A DNA stretch of 11,892 nucleotides, from assembly GCA_030535815.1 (NCBI GenBank), contig JAUNRD010000020.1, positions 1 to 11,892 on the forward strand. The letters are read 5' to 3'. Positions 5,913 to 11,892 of the stretch are shown piece by piece. The notes below the pieces were generated by a model, which worked only from the letters and a program-made list of their open reading frames with translations, was not told where the DNA came from and did no database searches. The position numbers were made by a program, and so were the translations under genes. Each line of letters starts with the position of its first letter. Within the stretch, counting starts at the first letter, position 1. The stretch comes from Clostridia bacterium. Lineage in GTDB: Bacteria > Bacillota > Clostridia > CAKSNL01 > HGM11501.

Positions 5913-8555
5913 ATGAAAAAGTTAGCTTTATTAATGGCATTATTAATGCTCTTTGGCATTATTATCCCCGTTTCCGCCGAGGAATCAGCGGACATTCCCG
6001 TTCTGGCAGACGAATATGTACCCTTCCAGTGGACTTATGAGGCAAGCTCAGCTAAGTCCTGGGGTAAGGTTGAAAACCTTTTTGACGGAACTCACACAAA
6101 AATCTGGCACTCCGATTATAAGGAAGCGGACGGCAAGGTTACAGAAAAAAGCCCCCTTCCCCACACAGTAACAGTAACCTTCCCCGAGGCAATGGATATT
6201 GCGGGCTTCCGCTATTATCCCAGAACCTGGGGCGGAACCTCCGGTAAAGTAAAGGAATTTTCAGTTTACGGTTCTACTGACGGAAGCAGCTTTACCATTA
6301 TCGGTAAGGGAACCTTTACCTACACTCCCGGTATGGCTGACATAACTCCGAAGGAATATAAGCTTCCCAAGGCAGGAACCTACAAGGCAATAAAAATTGA
6401 AATAACCGCGGCAGATTCCGACTACGGCACAGGCGGCGAGCTCCGCTTCTTAAAGCCCGCAGGTGAAATCAATACAGACGAGCCCACAGAAATCATCAAC
6501 GATAAATGGGTTATCACCACTACCAGCGAAAAGTCCTGGGGTAAGGCGGAAAGATTGTTTGACGACAATATGGAAACCATCTGGCATACAAACTATGCCG
6601 AAGAGGAAGGAAAAATCACCGGCAAAGATGAGCTTCCCCAGTCCGTAACTGCAACCTTTAATGAAAAAATCGAAATCGGCGGAATCCGTTATTATCCCAG
6701 AACCTGGGGCGGATACGCAGGTAAAGTTAAAAAGTTCAAGCTTTACGGTTCCGAAAATGGAACAGACTTTAATTTAATCGGTGAAGGCACATTTACCTAC
6801 ACCCCCAATATGGAAGATAAAACTCCCAAAAACTATATGCTTGCAAAGAGCGGTGAATACAAGGCAATCCGTTTTGAAGTGCTTGAAGCAGATGGTGGCT
6901 ACGGCTCAGGTGCCGAGCTTAAGTTCTTAACGCCCGGTGTAATCGGCGGCGCGGCAAACGCAGGAACTCCTTCTACTCCCCAGGCAGGAACAAGTGCTCC
7001 TTCTGCAGGCACAACCGAGTCCGGCGAAAGAGTACTTAATATCCCCGAAGTAACAGAGGATTTATCAAAGGTTTATTCCGATAAGAGCTTGGATCCTTCC
7101 GAAATCACCCCCAAGGCTAAGTGGACAGCGACAGCATCCAGTGAAAAGTCCTGGGGCAAGATTGAAAAGATTATTGACGGCGATAAAACCAACTGCTGGC
7201 ACACAAACTATGACGAGGCGGACGGTAAAATCACCCACAAGGATCCCCCTCCCTACGAATTTACGGTAAACTTCAACGAGGAAACCGAATTTTCAGGTCT
7301 TCGTTTCTATGTAAGAAAGAACAACTACTCAGGTTACTTCAACCAGGCTGAAATTTACGTTTCCGATGACGGTGAAAACTTCTACCATATTCACGACAAA
7401 ACCTATGATAACGGCAGAAGCGGATCTGCATCAAGCCCCATTGAAGCACCCAATACCGTAAAGTTCGGTGCAAACATCAAGGCAAAGGCGGTTAAGGTTA
7501 TTGTAACAGACTCCTGGAACAGCCTTGCGGTTCTTGCGGAGCTTGCACTCCTTAAGCCGGATCCGTTCTGGAGTGAAACCGTTACAGCAAAGGAATACTA
7601 CGAAAGACTTCCCGAATTTACCTTCAGCTTCCTTGACAGAGAGGGTATGACTGCAACGGCATCCAGCGAACAGCCCTATCACGGTATGAACGCATCAAAT
7701 GCATATAACCTTTCGTTAATTCCTCAGCACGTTTTAGAGGATAACAACTCCATCTGGCACACTCAGTATATGAACGAAGACGGTACAACGGATGGCTTTT
7801 CAAAGCAGGTGTTCCCCGCTTGGCTTGAAATTGATTTGGCGGGCGAAAAAACCTTCTGCGGTGTGGCATTAAAGCCCAGAGGAAGCCACGCAAGAGGCGG
7901 CCATTGGAAGGCGTTTGAAATAAGCATTTCGGACGACGGAGTAAACTGGGAGCCTTATGTTGCATTTGATGCAACAATGCCCGAGGCGGTATCCTTCGAT
8001 GACCAGTATTACTTCTTCTATGAGTATATTACGACCAGATATATAAGATTTGACATAACCTCATCGTTGTCTGACTCCTGCAAAATTTCAAACCGCCACG
8101 CAACACTCTGCGAGCTTAACTTCCTCGTTCAGGATAGCGTTGTGGAGGAACAGAAGGCCCAGAGCAGACAGCATTTTGAGCTTACAATAGGCTCAAATGA
8201 CATCTTAGTTAAAAAGGGTAAGGCAGATGCCTTCACAAAGACAATCGACGTTGCACCCATGATAGTAAACGGCACAACATTAATTCCCTTAAGAGGTCTC
8301 TTTGAGGAAATGGGTGCCGAAGTTATATGGCACGGCGACACTCAGCAGATTGAAGTTAAGAAGGACGATATGACGGTTACCTTCAGAATTGAGGATAACA
8401 GAGTAATTGCTGACGGTGTCCGTTACAGCGCCATCGTTGCACCGAGAATTGTTGACGGAAGAACATTAATTCCCTTAAGAATCGTATCCGAAATCCAGGG
8501 ATATACAGTAAACTGGGACGGAGAAACACAGAAAATCACAATAGAGAGTAATTAA
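5913..8555 (+). CDS. Secreted protein with four discoidin (F5/8 type C)-like domains and C-terminal copper-amine-oxidase-N-like repeats
   Basis: 880 residues. A signal peptide (1-22, ending PVSA) is followed by discoidin-like domains at about 36-182, 198-342, 402-551 and 577-742. A Thr/Ser/Pro/Ala/Gly-rich linker (about 343-375) lies between the second and third. The first three share a KSWGK motif near the start and a WH(S/T)xY loop; the fourth is the most diverged and resembles classical F5/8C domains (PAWLEIDLAG, RYIRFDI). Residues 755-880 hold two copper-amine-oxidase-N-like repeats with TLIPLR, each followed by an xVxW strand. This module type (Pfam PF07833) is common in secreted Clostridial proteins and does not imply an amine oxidase. 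No catalytic domain is visible, so it is probably a multivalent glycan-binding or adhesion protein working with the upstream barrel protein. A 24-nt identical stretch at 6213-6236 and 6690-6713 marks domains 1 and 2 as a recent duplication. Confidence 0.9.
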   Translation: MKKLALLMALLMLFGIIIPVSAEESADIPVLADEYVPFQWTYEASSAKSWGKVENLFDGTHTKIWHSDYKEADGKVTEKSPLPHTVTVTFPEAMDIAGFRYYPRTWGGTSGKVKEFSVYGSTDGSSFTIIGKGTFTYTPGMADITPKEYKLPKAGTYKAIKIEITAADSDYGTGGELRFLKPAGEINTDEPTEIINDKWVITTTSEKSWGKAERLFDDNMETIWHTNYAEEEGKITGKDELPQSVTATFNEKIEIGGIRYYPRTWGGYAGKVKKFKLYGSENGTDFNLIGEGTFTYTPNMEDKTPKNYMLAKSGEYKAIRFEVLEADGGYGSGAELKFLTPGVIGGAANAGTPSTPQAGTSAPSAGTTESGERVLNIPEVTEDLSKVYSDKSLDPSEITPKAKWTATASSEKSWGKIEKIIDGDKTNCWHTNYDEADGKITHKDPPPYEFTVNFNEETEFSGLRFYVRKNNYSGYFNQAEIYVSDDGENFYHIHDKTYDNGRSGSASSPIEAPNTVKFGANIKAKAVKVIVTDSWNSLAVLAELALLKPDPFWSETVTAKEYYERLPEFTFSFLDREGMTATASSEQPYHGMNASNAYNLSLIPQHVLEDNNSIWHTQYMNEDGTTDGFSKQVFPAWLEIDLAGEKTFCGVALKPRGSHARGGHWKAFEISISDDGVNWEPYVAFDATMPEAVSFDDQYYFFYEYITTRYIRFDITSSLSDSCKISNRHATLCELNFLVQDSVVEEQKAQSRQHFELTIGSNDILVKKGKADAFTKTIDVAPMIVNGTTLIPLRGLFEEMGAEVIWHGDTQQIEVKKDDMTVTFRIEDNRVIADGVRYSAIVAPRIVDGRTLIPLRIVSEIQGYTVNWDGETQKITIESN

Positions 8556-8625
8556 AATTGTAGGGGCGGATGCCTCATCCGCCCGTTTTTGCGGGTCGAT
8601 GAAGGCATCGACCCCTACATTTTTT
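8554..8625 (+). terminator. Probable terminator of the hydrolase/discoidin operon, formed by the palindromic repeat
   Basis: The repeat is followed at once by six T (8620-8625), and AAAA at 8554-8557 can extend the outer stem after one mismatch. No other terminator lies between the discoidin gene and the proB promoter, so this element probably ends the transcript. The long composite stem makes it less typical than the terminators at 2853 and 11570. Confidence 0.5.
8559..8619. repeat. Palindromic intergenic repeat, GTAGGGG family, copy 2 (cloverleaf-like)
   Basis: The outer arms are TGTAGGGG (8559-8566) and CCCCTACA (8612-8619). Inside are two perfect 9-bp hairpins: GGGCGGATG/CATCCGCCC (8564-8572 with 8576-8584, loop CCT) and GGGTCGATG/CATCGACCC (8593-8601 with 8606-8614, loop AAGG). 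A T-rich joint lies between them. The outer stem competes with the inner hairpins for some G and C bases. I recognise this layout as a frequent intergenic palindrome in Clostridia but cannot give it a family name. It shares the outer-arm core with the element at 2899-2980. Confidence 0.85.
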
Positions 8626-8659
8626 AAATACAAAGTCTTTTTGGCAGGCAAAAAATATG

Positions 8660-8688
8660 TTTACAATATCGCTTTGTTGTGGTAAAAT
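8660..8688 (+). promoter_or_regulatory. Extended -10 promoter of the proBAC operon
   Basis: TTTACA (8660-8665), a 17-nt spacer and TAAAAT (8683-8688), with TG at 8680-8681. Start of transcription is expected near 8695, leaving a leader of about 28 nt. That is too short for a T-box or other riboswitch. Confidence 0.8.
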
Positions 8689-8722
8689 GATAGGCAATTA
8701 AAAGGCGAAAGGACCTGAAAAA

Positions 8723-9487
8723 ATGAAAATAGTGGTTAAAGTCGGAACAAGCACCCTCGCTCACGCGACGGGCAGGCTTAACATAAGAAGAATAGAAATG
8801 CTCTGCAAGGTTTTAAGTGACCTTAAAAACGCCGGACACGAAATTATTTTAGTTTCCTCCCGTGCCATCGGTATGGGCGTCGGCAAGCTGGGACTTACGG
8901 AAAGGCCTTCCGACATTCCGGGAAAGCAGGCGGCGGCAGCGGTGGGCCAGTGCGAGCTTATGTATACATATGACAAGCTTTTCTCAGAATACAACCACAA
9001 CGTGGCACAGATATTAATCACCGCGCCGGACGTTAAAAATCCCGAGCGTAAGGCAAACTTCCATAACACGCTGGAGAGGCTGCTGGCACTTTCGGTTCTT
9101 CCCGTAATAAACGAAAACGACACCGTTTCAACAGAGGAAATCGAAATAGGCGACAACGATACCCTGTCTGCCGAGGTATCGGCATCCATCGGTGCGGATT
9201 TGCTTATAATTCTTTCGGATATCGACGGGCTTTATGATAAAAATCCCAAAAACAATCCCGATGCAAAATTAATTCCCGTGGTTTCTGAAATTACGGAGGA
9301 TATAAAAGCCCTTGCAGGCGGAAGCGGCAGCAGCCTTGGCACAGGCGGTATGATTACGAAAATCCGCGCGGCTGAAATTGCAACGGCAGCCCATTGCGAT
9401 ATGATAATCGCAAACGGTGCAGAGCCCGAAGTTCTTTACGATATAGTTGAGGGTAAAAGCATCGGCACACGATTTTTAAAGAGGTAA
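8723..9487 (+). CDS. proB: Glutamate 5-kinase (short form without PUA domain)
   Basis: Catalyses the first step of proline synthesis from glutamate: ATP-dependent formation of gamma-glutamyl phosphate in the cytoplasm. The 254 residues form one amino-acid-kinase fold. The N-terminal KVGTSTLA (6-13) binds phosphate, NENDT (130-134) and GDNDTLSA (143-150) belong to the glutamate and Mg sites, and GTGGMITK (206-213) is the conserved nucleotide-side loop. E. coli ProB is about 367 residues because of a C-terminal PUA domain; here the protein stops after the kinase at GTRFLKR. Such PUA-less forms are known in Clostridia, so this is not a truncation. The start is supported by AAAGGA at 8708-8713, 9 nt upstream. 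It is first in a tight proB-proA-proC operon; the gap to proA is 6 nt. Confidence 0.95.
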   Translation: MKIVVKVGTSTLAHATGRLNIRRIEMLCKVLSDLKNAGHEIILVSSRAIGMGVGKLGLTERPSDIPGKQAAAAVGQCELMYTYDKLFSEYNHNVAQILITAPDVKNPERKANFHNTLERLLALSVLPVINENDTVSTEEIEIGDNDTLSAEVSASIGADLLIILSDIDGLYDKNPKNNPDAKLIPVVSEITEDIKALAGGSGSSLGTGGMITKIRAAEIATAAHCDMIIANGAEPEVLYDIVEGKSIGTRFLKR

Positions 9488-9493
9488 CCTGTT

Positions 9494-10750
9494 ATGGAAA
9501 CAATAGAGATTATAAAGAAAACCAAAGCGGCGGTAAAATTTATAAAAACCGCAAACACCGAAACCAAAAACAAGGCGATAAATCTTATGGCGGAAAGCCT
9601 TGTTTCAAGTGCTAAGGAAATTCTTTCTGCAAATGCAATTGATATTGAAAACGCCAAGGATAAAATTTCCGATGTTATGATTGACCGCCTTATGCTTAAT
9701 GAGGAAAGAATTGCATCAATGGCAAAGGGTATGAAGGAAATTGCCCTTCTTCCCGATCCGGTGGGGGAGGAAATATCGGAAACCGTGCGCCCCAACGGTC
9801 TTAAAATTGTGAAAAGAAGAGTTCCTATGGGGCTTATCGCAATTATTTACGAAAGCCGCCCCAACGTAACAAGCGATGCCGCAAGTTTAGCTGTAAAAAG
9901 CGGAAATGCGGTGGTTCTCCGTGGCGGAAAGGAAGCCTATAACACAAGCAAGGCTATAGTTGATGCCCTTAAAAAAGGGCTTGTTTCGGCAGGACTTTCC
10001 TCCGACATCATAAACCTGGTCAGCGACTTGACAAGGGAAAGTGCGAATGTATTAATGACGGCAGAAGGGCTTGTTGATTTGCTCATCCCCCGTGGCGGTG
10101 CGGGATTGATTAACGCCTGCGTTAAAAACGCCACCGTTCCCTGCATCCATACGGGTACGGGTATCTGTCACATCTATGTGGATAAGGATGCAGACCTCTT
10201 ACGGGCAATAAAAATACTTGAAAATGCCAAAACCAGCCGTCCTTCCGTGTGCAATGCGGCGGAGGTGCTGCTTGTTCATAAGGATGTTGCGGAAAAATTC
10301 CTGCCCGTGGTAAAGGAAACTCTTTCTGACAAGAGAAAAGCAGAGGGGAAAATTCCTGTGGAATTAAGGCTTTCGGATAAGGCGGCAGAAATAATCGAAG
10401 GAAGTGCCGCCGGCGAAAACGATTTCGATACCGAATTTTTAGACTATATCTTAGCCGTAAAGGTTGTGTCTTCGGTTGATGAAGCAATCGAGCATATACT
10501 TATGCACTCGACAGGCCACAGCGAAGCTATAATAACGGAAAACAAGGAGGCGGCGGAAAAGTTCTGCATCGAAACTGATTCTGCGGCGGTTTATGTAAAT
10601 GCTTCAACCCGTTTTACCGACGGGGGCGAGTTCGGACTTGGCTGTGAAATGGGTATCTCCACCCAGAAAATGCACGCCCGCGGTCCTATGGGGCTTTCCG
10701 AGCTTACGGCATATAAATATGTAATTGAAGGTAATGGACAGGTAAGGTGA
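9494..10750 (+). CDS. proA: Gamma-glutamyl phosphate reductase (glutamate-5-semialdehyde dehydrogenase)
   Basis: Reduces gamma-glutamyl phosphate with NADPH to glutamate-5-semialdehyde, which cyclises to pyrroline-5-carboxylate. At 418 residues it has the usual ProA length and aldehyde-dehydrogenase-like fold. Landmarks are IYESRPNVTSDAASLAVKSG for the cofactor side, SRPSVCNAAEVLLVH with the catalytic cysteine at C253, and the C-terminal FTDGGEFGLGCEMGISTQK, diagnostic of ProA. The start codon follows AAAGAGG (9478-9484), which overlaps the proB stop region, so translation is probably coupled. ProB and ProA are thought to pass the unstable acyl phosphate directly between them, which fits their adjacency. 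Four bases separate its stop from proC. Confidence 0.97.
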   Translation: METIEIIKKTKAAVKFIKTANTETKNKAINLMAESLVSSAKEILSANAIDIENAKDKISDVMIDRLMLNEERIASMAKGMKEIALLPDPVGEEISETVRPNGLKIVKRRVPMGLIAIIYESRPNVTSDAASLAVKSGNAVVLRGGKEAYNTSKAIVDALKKGLVSAGLSSDIINLVSDLTRESANVLMTAEGLVDLLIPRGGAGLINACVKNATVPCIHTGTGICHIYVDKDADLLRAIKILENAKTSRPSVCNAAEVLLVHKDVAEKFLPVVKETLSDKRKAEGKIPVELRLSDKAAEIIEGSAAGENDFDTEFLDYILAVKVVSSVDEAIEHILMHSTGHSEAIITENKEAAEKFCIETDSAAVYVNASTRFTDGGEFGLGCEMGISTQKMHARGPMGLSELTAYKYVIEGNGQVR

Positions 10751-10754
10751 TTTT

Positions 10755-11564
10755 ATGAGTAAATACAAGGTTGGCTTTATAGGCTGCGGCAATATGGGCT
10801 TTGCCCTTGCAAAGGCGGCAGAAAAGATAATTGGCGGAAAGGAAATAATTCTTTCTGCAAAAGAGGAAAGCGAAGCGGAATTAAAAGCGAAGGAGCTTTC
10901 AGCATCCTTCGGAAGCGCAAAGGAAGTCTCAGAAAATGCAGAATTTATCTTCCTTGCGGTAAAGCCTCAGAATTTAGACGAAATTGCAGAGGAGCTTGCA
11001 GACGTACTTAAAGGAAGAAGCGATAACTTTATCCTTGTTTCGATGCTTGCAGGGGTTGAAATGAAAAAGCTTTCTGAAAAGTTCGGCACGGATACAAAAA
11101 TTATAAGAATTATGCCTAACACTCCGGTTTCCGTGGGCGAGGGAATGATTCTTATGGCTGTAAGCGATTCTGTTACAAAGGACGAGGCGGAAGAATTTAA
11201 GCACATCATGGCAAAGTCCGGAAAAATTGAGGAACTCCCCGAAAAATTAATCGATGCCGGTACGGCAGTATCCGGCTGCGGCCCTGCCTATTGCTTTATG
11301 TTTTTGGATGCCCTTGCAGACGGTGCGGTAAGCTGCGGAATTCCAAAGGATAAGGCACTTGAAATGGCAATTCAGACTCTTATCGGCTCAGCAAAGCTTG
11401 CAAAGGAATCTCCTCTAAGCCCGTCGGAATTAAAGGATAAGGTTACAAGCCCGGGCGGAAGCACAATCGAAGGCGTAAAAGCCTTAGAGGAAGGGGCTTT
11501 CCGTGCAACCTGTATGAATGCTGTGGTAAAGGCATACGAAAAGACGAAAAAACTTGGTAAATAA
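10755..11564 (+). CDS. proC: Pyrroline-5-carboxylate reductase
   Basis: Catalyses the last step of proline synthesis, NAD(P)H-dependent reduction of pyrroline-5-carboxylate to proline, in the cytoplasm. The 269 residues match the family length. An N-terminal Rossmann motif GFIGCGNMG (7-15) is followed by FLAVKPQ, IRIMPNTP (to residue 124), the SGCGPAY active-site segment (173-179) and the SPGGSTIEG signature (232-240) in the helical dimerisation domain. Its ribosome binding sequence AGGTGAT (10745-10751) spans the proA stop codon, and the ATG lies 4 nt after that stop, so this is the tightly coupled last gene of the operon. A hairpin terminator begins within ten bases of its end. The sequence is intact and ordinary for Clostridia. 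Confidence 0.97.
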   Translation: MSKYKVGFIGCGNMGFALAKAAEKIIGGKEIILSAKEESEAELKAKELSASFGSAKEVSENAEFIFLAVKPQNLDEIAEELADVLKGRSDNFILVSMLAGVEMKKLSEKFGTDTKIIRIMPNTPVSVGEGMILMAVSDSVTKDEAEEFKHIMAKSGKIEELPEKLIDAGTAVSGCGPAYCFMFLDALADGAVSCGIPKDKALEMAIQTLIGSAKLAKESPLSPSELKDKVTSPGGSTIEGVKALEEGAFRATCMNAVVKAYEKTKKLGK

Positions 11565-11569
11565 TTTTT

Positions 11570-11598
11570 GGGGGATGCAAAACCTGCATCCTCTTTTT
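11570..11598 (+). terminator. Rho-independent terminator of proBAC
   Basis: GGATGCA (11573-11579) pairs with TGCATCC (11585-11591) around a five-base loop, with up to three more pairs at the base including G-T pairs, followed by TTTTT (11594-11598). It starts six bases after the proC stop. Confidence 0.88.
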
Positions 11599-11634
11599 AA
11601 CTAAAAGTTTACAAATAAAAGACATTGTAATAAC

Positions 11635-11663
11635 TTGACATAGCGAGGTATAAATGGTATAAT
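11635..11663 (+). promoter_or_regulatory. Full-consensus extended -10 promoter of the next secreted-protein gene
   Basis: TTGACA (11635-11640), a 17-nt spacer and TATAAT (11658-11663), with TG at 11655-11656. Every consensus element is present, predicting strong basal transcription. A perfect inverted repeat TTAATA-TG-TATTAA (11664-11677) follows the -10 box directly and could be an operator. The leader is about 70 nt. Confidence 0.9.
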
Positions 11664-11739
11664 TTAATATGTATTAATGTAAATTGTTATGAGGGAAATA
11701 AAACACATAATGATCAGAATACACTAAAGAAAGGGACTG

Positions 11740-11892
11740 ATGAAAATGATGAAAAAAATACTTGTGTGGCTCCTTGCAATAGTAATGTGCATAAGCATGG
11801 TGCCCTCCTTCGCGGCAGAGGCAGAGGCTGAAAACACGGTTCCCGTTACAGAAGAACCCGGTGAAGAGCCTTCTGAGACTCCCGAAGGCGAG
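11740..11892 (+). CDS. Secreted protein of unknown function, N-terminal 51 codons only (3' end outside window)
   Basis: The frame starts MKMMKKILVWLLAIVMCISM and runs open to the window end. Residues 1-25 form a signal peptide (basic start, hydrophobic core, VPSFA at the likely cleavage site, the same VPSFA seen in the barrel protein at 3213). The mature part begins with a very acidic stretch rich in Glu, Pro and Thr (EAEAEN...EEPGEEPSETPEGE), which looks like a linker. Ribosome binding sequence AAGGG (11731-11735) is only 4 nt from the first ATG but 10 and 13 nt from ATG codons at 11746 and 11749, so the true start may be the third or fourth residue. Own promoter and position after the proBAC terminator make it a separate transcription unit. 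The function cannot be judged from this fragment. Confidence 0.8.
   Translation, partial: MKMMKKILVWLLAIVMCISMVPSFAAEAEAENTVPVTEEPGEEPSETPEGE

Noticed and set aside
8175..8555. Copper amine oxidase enzyme
   Set aside because: Only the small N-terminal-type repeats are present; there is no catalytic topaquinone domain, so no oxidase activity is implied.
8689..8722. T-box or riboswitch before proBAC
   Set aside because: The predicted leader is too short to hold one.
8761..9189. Minus-strand frame of 142 codons inside proB
   Set aside because: A shadow of the conserved proB coding sequence with biased Ser/Leu composition and no start signals.
11689..11727. 13-codon leader peptide before the last gene
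   Set aside because: There is no ribosome binding site, no run of regulatory codons and no attenuator hairpin.

Overview
The window looks like a chromosomal segment from an anaerobic, low-to-mid GC Gram-positive bacterium (Bacillota, class Clostridia, plausibly an uncultured gut or rumen lineage). The reasons are strong AGGAGG-type ribosome binding sites, sigma-A-like promoters, short Clostridia-type signal peptides, discoidin and copper-amine-oxidase-N-like surface modules, and palindromic intergenic repeats beginning GTAGGGG. This placement is inference from sequence style; no 16S or other marker is present.

Layout, all on the plus strand. (1) Positions 2-2848: the 3' part of a very large secreted modular protein, cut by the window start, with alternating X2/Ig-like and discoidin-like modules, three InlB-B-like repeats and a C-terminal beta domain, followed by a hairpin terminator. 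(2) Positions 2849-3212: terminator, a palindromic repeat, an extended -10 promoter and a roughly 115-nt leader. (3) Positions 3213-8555: a two-gene operon with a 12-nt gap. It encodes a secreted TIM-barrel glycoside-hydrolase-like protein with flanking carbohydrate-binding modules, then a secreted protein with four discoidin domains. Both end in copper-amine-oxidase-N-like repeats. (4) Positions 8556-8722: a second, cloverleaf-like palindromic repeat with terminator character, then the next promoter. (5) Positions 8723-11564: a compact proB-proA-proC operon encoding the whole glutamate-to-proline pathway, closed by a terminator. (6) Positions 11565-11892: a consensus extended -10 promoter and the first 51 codons of another secreted protein, cut by the window end.

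The secreted proteins form a surface glycan-interaction cluster. The hydrolase-like protein and its four-discoidin partner are made from one message and share a C-terminal module type, so they probably act at the same place outside the cell. The proline operon is a self-contained housekeeping unit between two secreted-protein genes, with its own promoter and terminator and no T-box. The least understood part is the 3213-8555 operon. Its barrel protein keeps a WNEW motif like GH71/GH99-type enzymes but lacks the second acidic residue expected in GH99, so its substrate, and even whether it is an enzyme, are open.
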